Positions 1 to 5,745 of a DNA stretch of 10,442 nucleotides are shown in pieces. The notes under the pieces were generated by a model, which had not been told where the DNA came from, did not search any database, and was given only the letters and a program-made list of their open reading frames with translations. The DNA lies in assembly GCA_026225435.1 (NCBI GenBank), contig JAMFST010000501.1, positions 1 to 10,442 of the forward strand, written 5' to 3'. The DNA comes from Labilithrix luteola. GTDB lineage: Bacteria; Myxococcota_A; Polyangia; Polyangiales; Polyangiaceae. The stretch's first letter is position 1. The number at the start of each line of letters is the position of its first letter. The position numbers were made by a program, and so were the translations under genes.

Positions 1-1
1 C

Positions 2-121
2 GTGGGCTTCGCCGGCATCGAGAACGAGCTGTTCGGTCTGCCGCAGACGCAGATGGTGTTCGGCGACGCCAAGGCGACGCTGACGAAGATGGCGGCGGCG
101 TTCAAGGGCGGGCACGGCTAG
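2..121 (+). CDS. pntB: NAD(P) transhydrogenase beta subunit, C-terminal end (partial)
   Basis: Only the last 39 codons are in the window; the gene runs in from the left edge and ends with TAG at 119-121. The reading frame gives GFAGIENELF, then MVFGDAKATLTKM, the characteristic C-terminus of PntB, where an AG(I/V)(D/E)NELF block is followed by a (M/L)xFGDAKA block in the NADP(H)-binding domain III. In the family this membrane subunit works with PntA to couple hydride transfer between NADH and NADP+ to proton movement across the inner membrane, supplying NADPH. The match is by recognition of the conserved tail only. The pntA genes would be expected just upstream, outside the window. Confidence 0.9.
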   Translation: MGFAGIENELFGLPQTQMVFGDAKATLTKMAAAFKGGHG

Positions 122-134
122 CGACGCAGTTTGC

Positions 135-140
135 TATCGT
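135..140 (+). promoter_or_regulatory. Possible -10 box (TATCGT) for the lipoprotein gene
   Basis: TATCGT ends 6 bases before the ATG at 147, inside the 25-base gap after pntB. With a normal distance from -10 box to transcription start, the transcript would begin at or near the ATG, and no Shine-Dalgarno sequence is visible. I see no convincing -35 hexamer. The same arrangement recurs at 1048-1053 and 2679-2684, which raises its credibility. Confidence 0.35.
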
Positions 141-146
141 CGGCGC

Positions 147-1016
147 ATGGCTCGACGGGCAACGCTGCTCCTCTCGCTCCTCGCGCTGATGATCGGCAGC
201 ACCGCCTGCCGCCGGCGCGCCGCCCCCGACGCGTCGTCCGAACCCGACCAGGCCGTCCTCGATCGCTTCGGCGACGCCCTCCGCCGCGGCATCGCCGGCG
301 CCACGGTCAGCAGCGGGACCGACGGGTTCCTGGTGAAGATGCCCGACGGCACCACCAACGTCGCCTACTACGACGGCGTGCTGCGGCAGTGCGCGACGGC
401 CCCCGCGAGCTGCGACGAGGCCATTGCCATCTCCGTGCGCACGCTCGGCCAGGTGACCGGCGCCGACGCGCAGGCCCCGCGAGATCCGTCGCAGGTGAAC
501 GCCACGGTGAAGGACGAGGCGTACGTCCGGATGCTCGACGGCATGGACGCCGGTGGGCCGCATCTGGAGCGGCACCTCGTCGCCGACCTGTGGATCCTGG
601 TCACCGAGGAGAGCCCGGATCACCGGCTCTACCTCGGCCGCGAGAGCCTGACGACCTACGGCAAGACCGAGGACGGGATGTTCGCCCTCGCGTTCGCCAA
701 CATCGAGGCAACCTTCCCGGCGCTCGCTCCCAAGCCTTACGCGCCCGGCTCACCGGTCCGCTACCTCGTCGACGACATGGCACCGTCGTGGATGCTGCTC
801 CCCGCGCGCTGGAAAGGCGTGGCCGACAGCGTGCGCGGCGATCTCCTCGCCTCGGTCCCCGATGGCAGCACCGTGCTCCTCACCGGCTCGGGCGAGAGCG
901 GCGGGCGCGACGAGCTGCGCAAGCTCACGCTCGACTTCGAGAGCACCCACCCGCACCCGGTGTCGCGGACCTTGCTCCGCTGGACATCGAGCGGATGGGT
1001 GGTCGACGGCGGGTGA
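147..1016 (+). CDS. Predicted lipoprotein with DUF1444-like C-terminal half
   Basis: The 289-residue protein starts with a positively charged end, a hydrophobic run (residues 7-17) and STAC ending at Cys21, a plausible though imperfect lipobox because position -3 is Ser rather than Leu. A short Arg/Pro/Asp-rich linker follows. Residues about 145-260 contain LWILVTEE, a segment resembling the 'alanine/phenylalanine-rich helix then VRYLVDD...SWMLLPARWKGVADSVRGDLLASVPDGSTVLLTG' layout, which reminds me of DUF1444/YtpQ proteins, where a D/S-S-LLL strand, a W helix and a 'P..D.LLFTGS' strand occur in that order. That family has no established function, and the resemblance is by eye, so only moderate. 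Cys82 and Cys89 could form a disulfide if exported. No RBS is seen; a -10-like box sits 6 bases before the ATG. The gene lies 46 bases upstream of the GST gene, without overlap, and a shared role is not implied. Confidence 0.8.
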   Translation: MARRATLLLSLLALMIGSTACRRRAAPDASSEPDQAVLDRFGDALRRGIAGATVSSGTDGFLVKMPDGTTNVAYYDGVLRQCATAPASCDEAIAISVRTLGQVTGADAQAPRDPSQVNATVKDEAYVRMLDGMDAGGPHLERHLVADLWILVTEESPDHRLYLGRESLTTYGKTEDGMFALAFANIEATFPALAPKPYAPGSPVRYLVDDMAPSWMLLPARWKGVADSVRGDLLASVPDGSTVLLTGSGESGGRDELRKLTLDFESTHPHPVSRTLLRWTSSGWVVDGG

Positions 1017-1047
1017 GAGCGGGCGACCACGCTTCGTCGGAGTCGCG

Positions 1048-1053
1048 TACAGT
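1048..1053 (+). promoter_or_regulatory. Possible -10 box (TACAGT) for the GST gene
   Basis: TACAGT lies in the 46-base gap after the lipoprotein gene and ends 9 bases before the ATG at 1063. The GC-rich bases between it and the start contain no Shine-Dalgarno sequence, so a very short or absent 5' leader is likely. The -35 region is not recognisable. Confidence 0.35.
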
Positions 1054-1062
1054 GCGCGGCCG

Positions 1063-1668
1063 ATGAAGCTCTTCTACTCGCCGCAGGTCTGCTCCCTCGT
1101 CGTCCACGCCACCCTCCGTGAGCTGGGGACCCCGTTCGATCTCGAGAAGGTTGACTTCGACAAGAAGGTCACCGACGACGGCGTCGCCCTGACGTCGATC
1201 ACTCCGAAGAGCTACGTCCCGGTCCTCGAGCTCGACGACGGGCAGCGGATCACCGAGCTGGCGGTCATCCTGCGCTACCTGGTCGATCGCCATCCGGAGA
1301 AGAAGCTGGCGCCGCCCGCCGGCACCTTCGAGCGGGTGCGCTTCGACGAGGTCGTCCACTTCCTCGCGACCGAATTCCACAAGGGCTTCGCGCCGTTCTC
1401 GCTCATGCCGCACATGAGCCCGGAGAGCCTGCAGTGGGCCAAGGAGCGGCTCGGCGGGCGGGTCGAGATCTTGCGCACCCAGCTCGGGGACCGCGCCTTC
1501 ATCGTCGGTGACACGTTCACCGCCGCTGACGCGTACGCCTTCTGGGCGCTGCGGGCGTACAGCTTCCTCACCAAGACGAAGCTCGACGGCACCTTGAAGG
1601 ACTACCTGGCGCGCATGACCAGCTACCCGTCGATCAAGGAAGCCGTCGACTACGAGAAGACGCACTGA
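1063..1668 (+). CDS. gst: Beta-class glutathione S-transferase
   Basis: A 201-residue cytosolic enzyme, the same length as E. coli GstA, conjugating glutathione to electrophiles or reducing peroxides. The N-terminus MKLFYSPQVCSLVVH is the thioredoxin-fold start, with Cys10 in the position of the beta-class catalytic cysteine. The cis-proline loop is KSYVPVLEL (Pro53), followed by TE (64-65), the glutathione gamma-glutamyl contact; the usual next Ser/Gly is Leu66. Residues 101-109 (LATEFHKGF) match GstA's ATELHKGF, including His106, which works with Cys10 in that class. The helical C-domain has the N-capping box FTAADAYAF with Asp156. The ATG at 1063 gives exactly the family N-terminus, so longer in-frame starts are rejected. 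The 3' end overlaps the convergent LysR gene by 35 bases. The exact substrate cannot be told. Confidence 0.93.
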   Translation: MKLFYSPQVCSLVVHATLRELGTPFDLEKVDFDKKVTDDGVALTSITPKSYVPVLELDDGQRITELAVILRYLVDRHPEKKLAPPAGTFERVRFDEVVHFLATEFHKGFAPFSLMPHMSPESLQWAKERLGGRVEILRTQLGDRAFIVGDTFTAADAYAFWALRAYSFLTKTKLDGTLKDYLARMTSYPSIKEAVDYEKTH

Positions 1669-2608
1669 TCCGTTTCTTCTTGAGCAGCGGGTCGCTCCGC
1701 CACGAGCGACCCGGGCTCGAGGCGCCGCTCATGAAGTCGACGAAGGCGCGCACCGCCGGGGCGAGCTCGCGGTTGCTGGGGAAGACCACGCTGACCTCCA
1801 GCGGCGGGAGCTTCCATTCCGGCAGCAGCTGCACCAGCCGCCCCTCCTGGATGTCCGGCCCACAAATGTACGCCGAGACGCAGCCGATGCCGGCGCCGTT
1901 CTTCACCAGGCGGTAGATGGTGAGCGCCTCGTTGACGGTGAGGCGAGCGGAGGGCTCGACGCTGGCCGTCTCGCTCGCGTCGCCCGTCGCGCGGGTGAAG
2001 GTCCAGCTGCGCGGTCGCGGGCCGATGCTGGGGAGCTCGATGGCGTCGTGCTCCCGCAGCTCCGCCACCGTGCGCGGCGTCCCCTTGCGCGCGAGGTACG
2101 ACGGCGCGGCGCACAGGTAGCGGTTCATGGTGCCGAGCCGCTTGGCGACGAGGCCGGAGCTGGGCATCGGCCCCAGGCGGATGGCCACGTCGACGCTGGC
2201 GGCGATGAGATCGACCAGCTGCCCCGTCAGCTCCAGCGACACGTCGATCGCCGGGTAGCGGGCGAGGAAGGCGGGGAGCAGCTCGGAGAGGATGTTGATG
2301 CCGAAGCCGACCCCCGCGCTGATGCGCAGCACGCCGCGCGGGCTCTTGCCGAAGCTGCTGACGTAGTCGACCGTCTCGTCGGCGCGGGCGAGGAGATCGG
2401 CGCAGCGATGGTGGAGCGCGATCCCCGATTCGGTGAGCACCACGGTGTGCGTGGTGCGCTGGAGGAGCCGGGTCCCCAGCTCCGCCTCGAGCGTGGAGAC
2501 CGCCCGGCTGACGCTCGATTTGGGCGCTCCCAGCGCACGTGCCGCGGCCGAGAAGCTGAGGAGTGACGCCACCTTCTCGAACACGCGCAGCGCGTTGAGA
2601 TCGATCAT
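1634..2608 (-). CDS. LysR-family transcriptional regulator
   Basis: A 324-residue DNA-binding regulator. Residues 1-60 (MIDLNALRVFEKVASLLSFS onward) are the LysR winged helix, with the helix-turn-helix around 18-37 (SFSAAARALGAPKSSVSRAV) and the wing RTTHTVVLTESG. Residues about 90-295 form the two-lobed effector-binding domain (RGVLRISAGVGFG; DVAIRLGPMPSSGLVAKRL), most like the CrgA/AphB-type branch by wording. The ATG at 2608 is chosen over a GTG farther upstream because LysR proteins begin with this M-x-D-L-N-x-L pattern. It diverges from the cupin/ene-reductase pair across 82 bases that contain two inverted repeats, so it probably controls that pair and itself. The last 30 residues (KKKR, RSRR) are an unusual basic tail past the normal family end; this tail is encoded opposite the GST 3' end. 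The effector is unknown. Confidence 0.93.
   Translation of the reverse strand: MIDLNALRVFEKVASLLSFSAAARALGAPKSSVSRAVSTLEAELGTRLLQRTTHTVVLTESGIALHHRCADLLARADETVDYVSSFGKSPRGVLRISAGVGFGINILSELLPAFLARYPAIDVSLELTGQLVDLIAASVDVAIRLGPMPSSGLVAKRLGTMNRYLCAAPSYLARKGTPRTVAELREHDAIELPSIGPRPRSWTFTRATGDASETASVEPSARLTVNEALTIYRLVKNGAGIGCVSAYICGPDIQEGRLVQLLPEWKLPPLEVSVVFPSNRELAPAVRAFVDFMSGASSPGRSWRSDPLLKKKRISASSRSRRLP
1688..1713 (+). terminator. Perfect 10-bp hairpin just after the GST stop
   Basis: CGGGTCGCTC (1688-1697) and GAGCGACCCG (1704-1713) are exact inverted copies around a 6-base loop. The hairpin starts 19 bases after the GST stop and lies inside the 3' end of the LysR gene. No T-run follows on either strand, so it is not a classical intrinsic terminator. 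It could still act as a transcription end or 3' mRNA-stabilising structure for the convergent pair. The matching hairpin at 4318-4345 supports a common role. Confidence 0.4.
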
Positions 2609-2616
2609 GCCAGCGA

Positions 2617-2636
2617 GTGTTCCAGGGGTGGAACAC
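2617..2636. promoter_or_regulatory. Probable LysR operator: GTGTTCCA-GGGG-TGGAACAC
   Basis: A perfect 8-bp inverted repeat with a 4-base spacer, 8 bases upstream of the LysR start codon and 54 bases before the cupin ATG. It contains T-N11-A (T2620, A2632), the minimal LysR recognition pattern. Binding here would block the regulator's own promoter (autorepression) and could activate or repress the divergent cupin/ene-reductase genes. The dyad is seen directly; its role is inferred from position and family. Confidence 0.65.
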
Positions 2637-2646
2637 CGCGTCCAGA

Positions 2647-2664
2647 CCCGCACACTGGTGCGGG
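2647..2664. promoter_or_regulatory. Second perfect dyad: CCCGCAC-ACTG-GTGCGGG
   Basis: A perfect 7-bp inverted repeat with a 4-base spacer. Its centre is 29 bases from the first dyad's centre, close to three helical turns. It covers where the -35 element of the cupin promoter would be if the -10 box is at 2679-2684. It may be a second, activation-type LysR site, a site for another regulator, or chance GC-rich symmetry. Its sequence differs from the first dyad. Confidence 0.4.
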
Positions 2665-2678
2665 GCGCGGGCGGCTCC

Positions 2679-2684
2679 TAGCTT
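2679..2684 (+). promoter_or_regulatory. Possible -10 box (TAGCTT) for the cupin/ene-reductase operon
   Basis: TAGCTT ends 6 bases before the cupin ATG at 2691. No Shine-Dalgarno sequence lies between them, so the message is probably leaderless. The implied -35 position (about 2656-2661) falls inside the second dyad. Confidence 0.4.
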
Positions 2685-2690
2685 CGCCTC

Positions 2691-3248
2691 ATGACCGAGA
2701 CCACCCAGCCGAAGGCGCACACGGTTCCGCCCGACGATCCGCAGCGGAAGCTCTCCATCGTCCACCCCGACGATCCCTCGCTGCGCCACATCGCGGTGGT
2801 CGGCGACACGTACACCATCCTGCTCTCCGGCGCGGAGACCGCCGGCCAGTACTGCCTCATCGACATGAGCGTGCCCCACTGCGGCGGCCCCGGCCCGCAC
2901 CGGCACGACTTCGAGGAGAACTTCACGCTCCTCGAGGGGGAGATCCAGTTCACCTTCCGCGGCGAGAAGCACCTGGTGAAGGCGGGCATGACGGTGAACA
3001 TCCCGGCCAACGCGCCGCACTTCTTCACCAACGTGTCGGGGCAGCACGCGCGCATGCTGTGCATGTGCTCCCCGGCGGGCGCGGAGGACTTCTTCCTCGC
3101 GCTGGGCAAGCCGATGGAGAGCCGCACCGCCGTCGCGCCGAAGCTCACCGACGAGGAGCAGCAGGCGTTCGTGAAGAAGGCGAACGAGATCGCCTCGCAG
3201 TACCGCACCGAGCTCCTCCCGCCGGAGAAGAAGGACGGTGCGAAGTGA
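2691..3248 (+). CDS. Cupin-domain protein
   Basis: A 185-residue protein with a single conserved beta-barrel cupin. Motif 1 is GPGPHRHDFEENFTLLEG (67-83), with metal-ligand candidates His70, His72 and Glu76. Motif 2 is AGMTVNIPANAPHFFTN (98-114), with Pro105, the fourth ligand candidate His110, and Asn114. All four metal-binding positions are therefore present, so a metal-dependent dioxygenase, isomerase or small-molecule-binding role is possible; the sequence does not say which. A helical, charged C-terminal tail (about 152-185, ending KKDGAK) follows. The gene is first in a two-gene unit: its TGA overlaps the GTG of the flavin oxidoreductase gene. It is divergent from the LysR gene and probably under its control. 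There is no export signal, so it should be cytosolic. Confidence 0.88.
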   Translation: MTETTQPKAHTVPPDDPQRKLSIVHPDDPSLRHIAVVGDTYTILLSGAETAGQYCLIDMSVPHCGGPGPHRHDFEENFTLLEGEIQFTFRGEKHLVKAGMTVNIPANAPHFFTNVSGQHARMLCMCSPAGAEDFFLALGKPMESRTAVAPKLTDEEQQAFVKKANEIASQYRTELLPPEKKDGAK

Positions 3249-4300
3249 GCCGCCTCTGGGAGCCGGTGTCACTGGGGAAGCTGGAGCTCTCCAACCGGCT
3301 GGCGATGGCGCCGATGACCCGTGACCGCGCGACGCCTTCGGGTGCGCCGACGGAGCTCAACGCGCGCTACTACGCGCAGCGCGCCTCGATGGGGCTCATC
3401 ATCAGCGAAGGGACGCAGCCTTCCGAGGATGGGCAGGGCTACCTGCTGACACCGGGCGTGTACACCGAGGAGCACCAGGCCGGCTGGAAGCTGGTGGCCG
3501 ACGCGGTGCATGCGGCGGGCGGTCGGCTCTTCATCCAGCTGATGCACGTGGGGCGCGCGTCGCATCCGGACAACACGCCGCACCACCGGCAAGCGGTCGC
3601 TCCGTCGGCGGTGCGCCCGGAGGCGAAGATGTTCACCGCCAAGGGGCTGCAGGACATCCCCGAGCCGCGCGCGCTCGACGAGGCGGAGATCGCGCAGACC
3701 GTGGCCGACTTCCGCAAGGCGGCGCGCACGGCCATCGCCGCCGGGGCCGACGGCGTCGAGATCCACGGCGCCAACGGGTACCTGGTGCAGCAGTTTCTCG
3801 CCGGGAACAGCAACCGGCGCACCGACCGCTACGGCGGCAGCGCGGAGAACCGCGCGCGCTTCGGGGTGGAGGTGGCTTCGGCGGTGGCCGAGGAGATCGG
3901 CGCCGACCGCACCGGCCTGCGCATCTCCCCGGGCGCCACGCTCAACGGCATCGCCGAGGGGGACACCGAGGCCATCTACCAGGCCTTCGTGCCCGAGCTC
4001 GCGCGCCTGCAGCTCGCCTACCTGCACGTCGTGCAAGCCGGCGACGACGCGCTCCTGCGCTGGATCCGCCCGCGGTGGCCCACGCGCTTGATCGTCAATC
4101 GCCCCGGCCGCCCGCGCGAGAAGGTCGGCATGGACGTCGACGAAGGGCTCGCCGACGTCGCCAGCGTCGCGTCGCTCTCGCTGGCCAATCCGGATCTGGT
4201 GAAGCGCCTGCAGACCGAGGCAAAGCTCAACGAACCGGATCGCACGACCTTCTTCGGCGGCGGTGAGCACGGCTACACCGACTACCCCACGCTCGGCTGA
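3245..4300 (+). CDS. Old Yellow Enzyme-family flavin oxidoreductase (alkene reductase, NemA-like)
   Basis: A 351-residue TIM-barrel flavoenzyme that would use NAD(P)H to reduce activated C=C bonds or nitro compounds. Visible family marks include the opening LWEPVSLGKLELSNRLAMAPMTR, HVGR at 101-104, the substrate-activating pair in HGANGY (His174, Asn177) with Tyr179, NRRTDRYGGSAENRARF at 190-206, LRISP with flavin-contacting Arg227, and the NemA-type ending FFGGGEHGYTDYP. Start is GTG at 3245: it overlaps the cupin stop as GTGA, has AAGGA 9 bases upstream, and gives the standard N-terminus. Odd point: near 285-315 the usual NGG and GRPFIANPDL elements that hold the FMN phosphate read VNRPGRPRE and ASLSLANPDL, so the normal Gly-Arg is absent. 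This may mark a subfamily rather than decay, since the rest is intact. Partner: the coupled cupin. Confidence 0.92.
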   Translation: MSRLWEPVSLGKLELSNRLAMAPMTRDRATPSGAPTELNARYYAQRASMGLIISEGTQPSEDGQGYLLTPGVYTEEHQAGWKLVADAVHAAGGRLFIQLMHVGRASHPDNTPHHRQAVAPSAVRPEAKMFTAKGLQDIPEPRALDEAEIAQTVADFRKAARTAIAAGADGVEIHGANGYLVQQFLAGNSNRRTDRYGGSAENRARFGVEVASAVAEEIGADRTGLRISPGATLNGIAEGDTEAIYQAFVPELARLQLAYLHVVQAGDDALLRWIRPRWPTRLIVNRPGRPREKVGMDVDEGLADVASVASLSLANPDLVKRLQTEAKLNEPDRTTFFGGGEHGYTDYPTLG

Positions 4301-4315
4301 TCCCGGCTCGCGGCT

Positions 4316-5209
4316 TCACGCCTCCGACGTCAGCATCGGAGGCGTCCAGTCGATGCGGTCGATGGGCATCACGAAGGCGGCGAGGCTGTCCGGCCCGGCG
4401 TTGAGGTACACCGCCGCCGACCAGGAGCGCACCAGGCACAGCGCCACGTCGAGCTGCTTGCGCAACGTGGCCGCCAGCTCGAGCGCGTCACGATCGGCGC
4501 CTCCGTGCGCGATCGCCAGCCACACGCGGCGACGCGCGCCCACGCGCCGGACCAGCTCCGCGCTCAGCGCGGGGAGCGCCTCGGAGCGCTTGACGGTGCC
4601 GAAGGGCTTCAGCTCTCCGTCGTCCATGCCGAGGAGCGGCGAGCGACCGAGCAGGTTGGCCATCATGGCCTTGAGAAACGACGCGCGACCCCCCTTCACC
4701 AGCCAGTCGAGATCGCGCGGGACGAAGACCGCCTGGTGATCGAGCGCGACCTGCTCGCACAAGGAGACGATCTTGGCGAGCGGCAGCCCGGCCTTGCGCG
4801 CCTCGCCGGCGAAGATCGCGGACATCCCCGAGCCGAGGTCGGTCGACCGTGTGTCGAGCACCTGCGCCTCGATGCGCGCCAGGCCGGGCAGCTTGTTCAA
4901 GGTGCGCACCGCCGACGCGGCGCTACCGTACGAGGTCACGAGGTGGCGCGACCCGAGGATCGCGAGCATCTGCTCGTGATCCTGGGCCTGCTGGCGGAAC
5001 ACGTCCACGAAGCGCGCCGCCGACGTGCCGAGCACGTAGGGATGCACCTTGGCGCTCTTCACCCACCGGTCGACGTCCGCATGCGTGACCGCTTCGCGCG
5101 TGTCGTGCTCCACACCGTCGACGACGATCTCCTGCGGCACCAGGAACGGGTGGTAACGGGCGATCTCCGCGGCGTTGAGGTTGGTCCCGGGGTTGGTGAC
5201 GAGGCGCAA
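4316..5209 (-). CDS. DegV-family fatty-acid-binding protein
   Basis: A 297-residue two-domain protein of the DegV/FakB family, whose studied members hold a fatty acid for phosphorylation by FakA. Signs: N-terminus MRLVTNPGTNL in place of (I/V)TDSTADL, GTSAAR at 61-66 where the family has TSQPS, VTSYGSAASA at 91-100, and the best block DLDWLVKGGRASFLKAMMANLLGRSPLLGMDDGELKPFGTVK at 166-207 (split here only by eye), with Arg175 of the KGGR motif. The C-terminal GTHVGPG motif is altered to LNAGPDS, so the conserved His appears to be Asn270. The start is TTG at 5209: no ATG or GTG gives the family N-terminus, and it lies 23 bases after the glycosylase stop. No Shine-Dalgarno is at a good distance, so the start is uncertain. 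Last gene of the - strand cluster. Confidence 0.85.
   Translation of the reverse strand: MRLVTNPGTNLNAAEIARYHPFLVPQEIVVDGVEHDTREAVTHADVDRWVKSAKVHPYVLGTSAARFVDVFRQQAQDHEQMLAILGSRHLVTSYGSAASAVRTLNKLPGLARIEAQVLDTRSTDLGSGMSAIFAGEARKAGLPLAKIVSLCEQVALDHQAVFVPRDLDWLVKGGRASFLKAMMANLLGRSPLLGMDDGELKPFGTVKRSEALPALSAELVRRVGARRRVWLAIAHGGADRDALELAATLRKQLDVALCLVRSWSAAVYLNAGPDSLAAFVMPIDRIDWTPPMLTSEA
4318..4345. terminator. Perfect 10-bp hairpin at the ene-reductase/DegV junction
   Basis: ACGCCTCCGA (4318-4327) and TCGGAGGCGT (4336-4345) pair exactly around the 8-base loop CGTCAGCA. The hairpin starts 17 bases after the flavin oxidoreductase stop and includes the last codons of the convergent DegV gene. No U-tract follows on either strand. 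It probably marks transcription end or protects the 3' ends of both messages. Confidence 0.45.
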
Positions 5210-5232
5210 GCTGACCTGGGAAAGACGATACC

Positions 5233-5745
5233 TCAAACCTCCACGGTGAGCGCCAGCTCGCGATACCAGGGGAGCTTTCCCACGAACCCGGGGAACGCGC
5301 GGTTGCGACCGCTGGGGTTGGGGAGCACGAAGACGCGAGCGCCGGCGAAGGCGGTGCGCTTGGCGCCGGGCCCCGGTTCGTCGCTGCCGGGGAGGACGTA
5401 CGGAAGCAGCGTCACCCCGAGGAGCGCAACGGTGCGCGGCTTCCATCGCTTCACCGTCTTCTCCAGGCGGGCGACCCCGGCGCGCAGCTCCGCGCGCGAG
5501 ACCTCGGCCGCCATCCGCGTGGGCCGCTCGACTGCGCTGGTGAGCCCGATGCCGTCCTCGAGGAGCAGGTGCGCCTCGCTCGGCGCGTACTGCCGGCGCG
5601 TCAGCCCCGAGGCGTGGAGCAGCTTCCAGAACGCGTTGGTGGGGGTCGCGAAGTGCTGCCCGACGCCGAAGGAGAGCGGCGCCGGGTTGATGGCGACGAG
5701 CAGGACGCGCAGATCGCGCGCCAGCAGATCGTCGAGACCGTTCAG
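5233..5745 (-). CDS. mug: Mismatch-specific uracil/thymine DNA glycosylase (Mug family), CTG start proposed
   Basis: Read from CTG at 5745 the protein has 170 residues, against 168 for E. coli Mug, and aligns end to end by eye. The N-terminus is LDDLLARDLRVLLVAINPAP, matching Mug's IDDLLAPGLRVLFCGINPG with catalytic-loop Asn20; FATPTNAFWKLLHASGLT (32-49) matches FAHPANRFWKVIHQAGFT; then GIGLTSAVERPT, and VFVLPNPSGRNR (NPSG 143-146), the minor-groove/lesion loop. It should remove uracil or thymine from G:U/G:T mispairs, leaving an abasic site. No ATG, GTG or TTG occurs in frame before the INP motif; the CTG overlaps the upstream lipoprotein's TGA as CTGA, and GGAG lies 10 bases before it. An ATG at 5514 would delete the catalytic region and is rejected. 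DNA repair is unexpected after envelope genes. Confidence 0.88.
   Translation of the reverse strand: MNGLDDLLARDLRVLLVAINPAPLSFGVGQHFATPTNAFWKLLHASGLTRRQYAPSEAHLLLEDGIGLTSAVERPTRMAAEVSRAELRAGVARLEKTVKRWKPRTVALLGVTLLPYVLPGSDEPGPGAKRTAFAGARVFVLPNPSGRNRAFPGFVGKLPWYRELALTVEV

Noticed and set aside
2..121. Considered other short hypothetical frames for the left edge
   Set aside because: The + frame matches the PntB tail with the GDAKA block and a stop at 119-121, so no alternative is needed.
1650..3272. - strand frame of 540 codons across the LysR gene, its promoter and the cupin gene
   Set aside because: It is an out-of-frame shadow, Arg/His/Pro/Ala rich, and conflicts with two well-supported genes.
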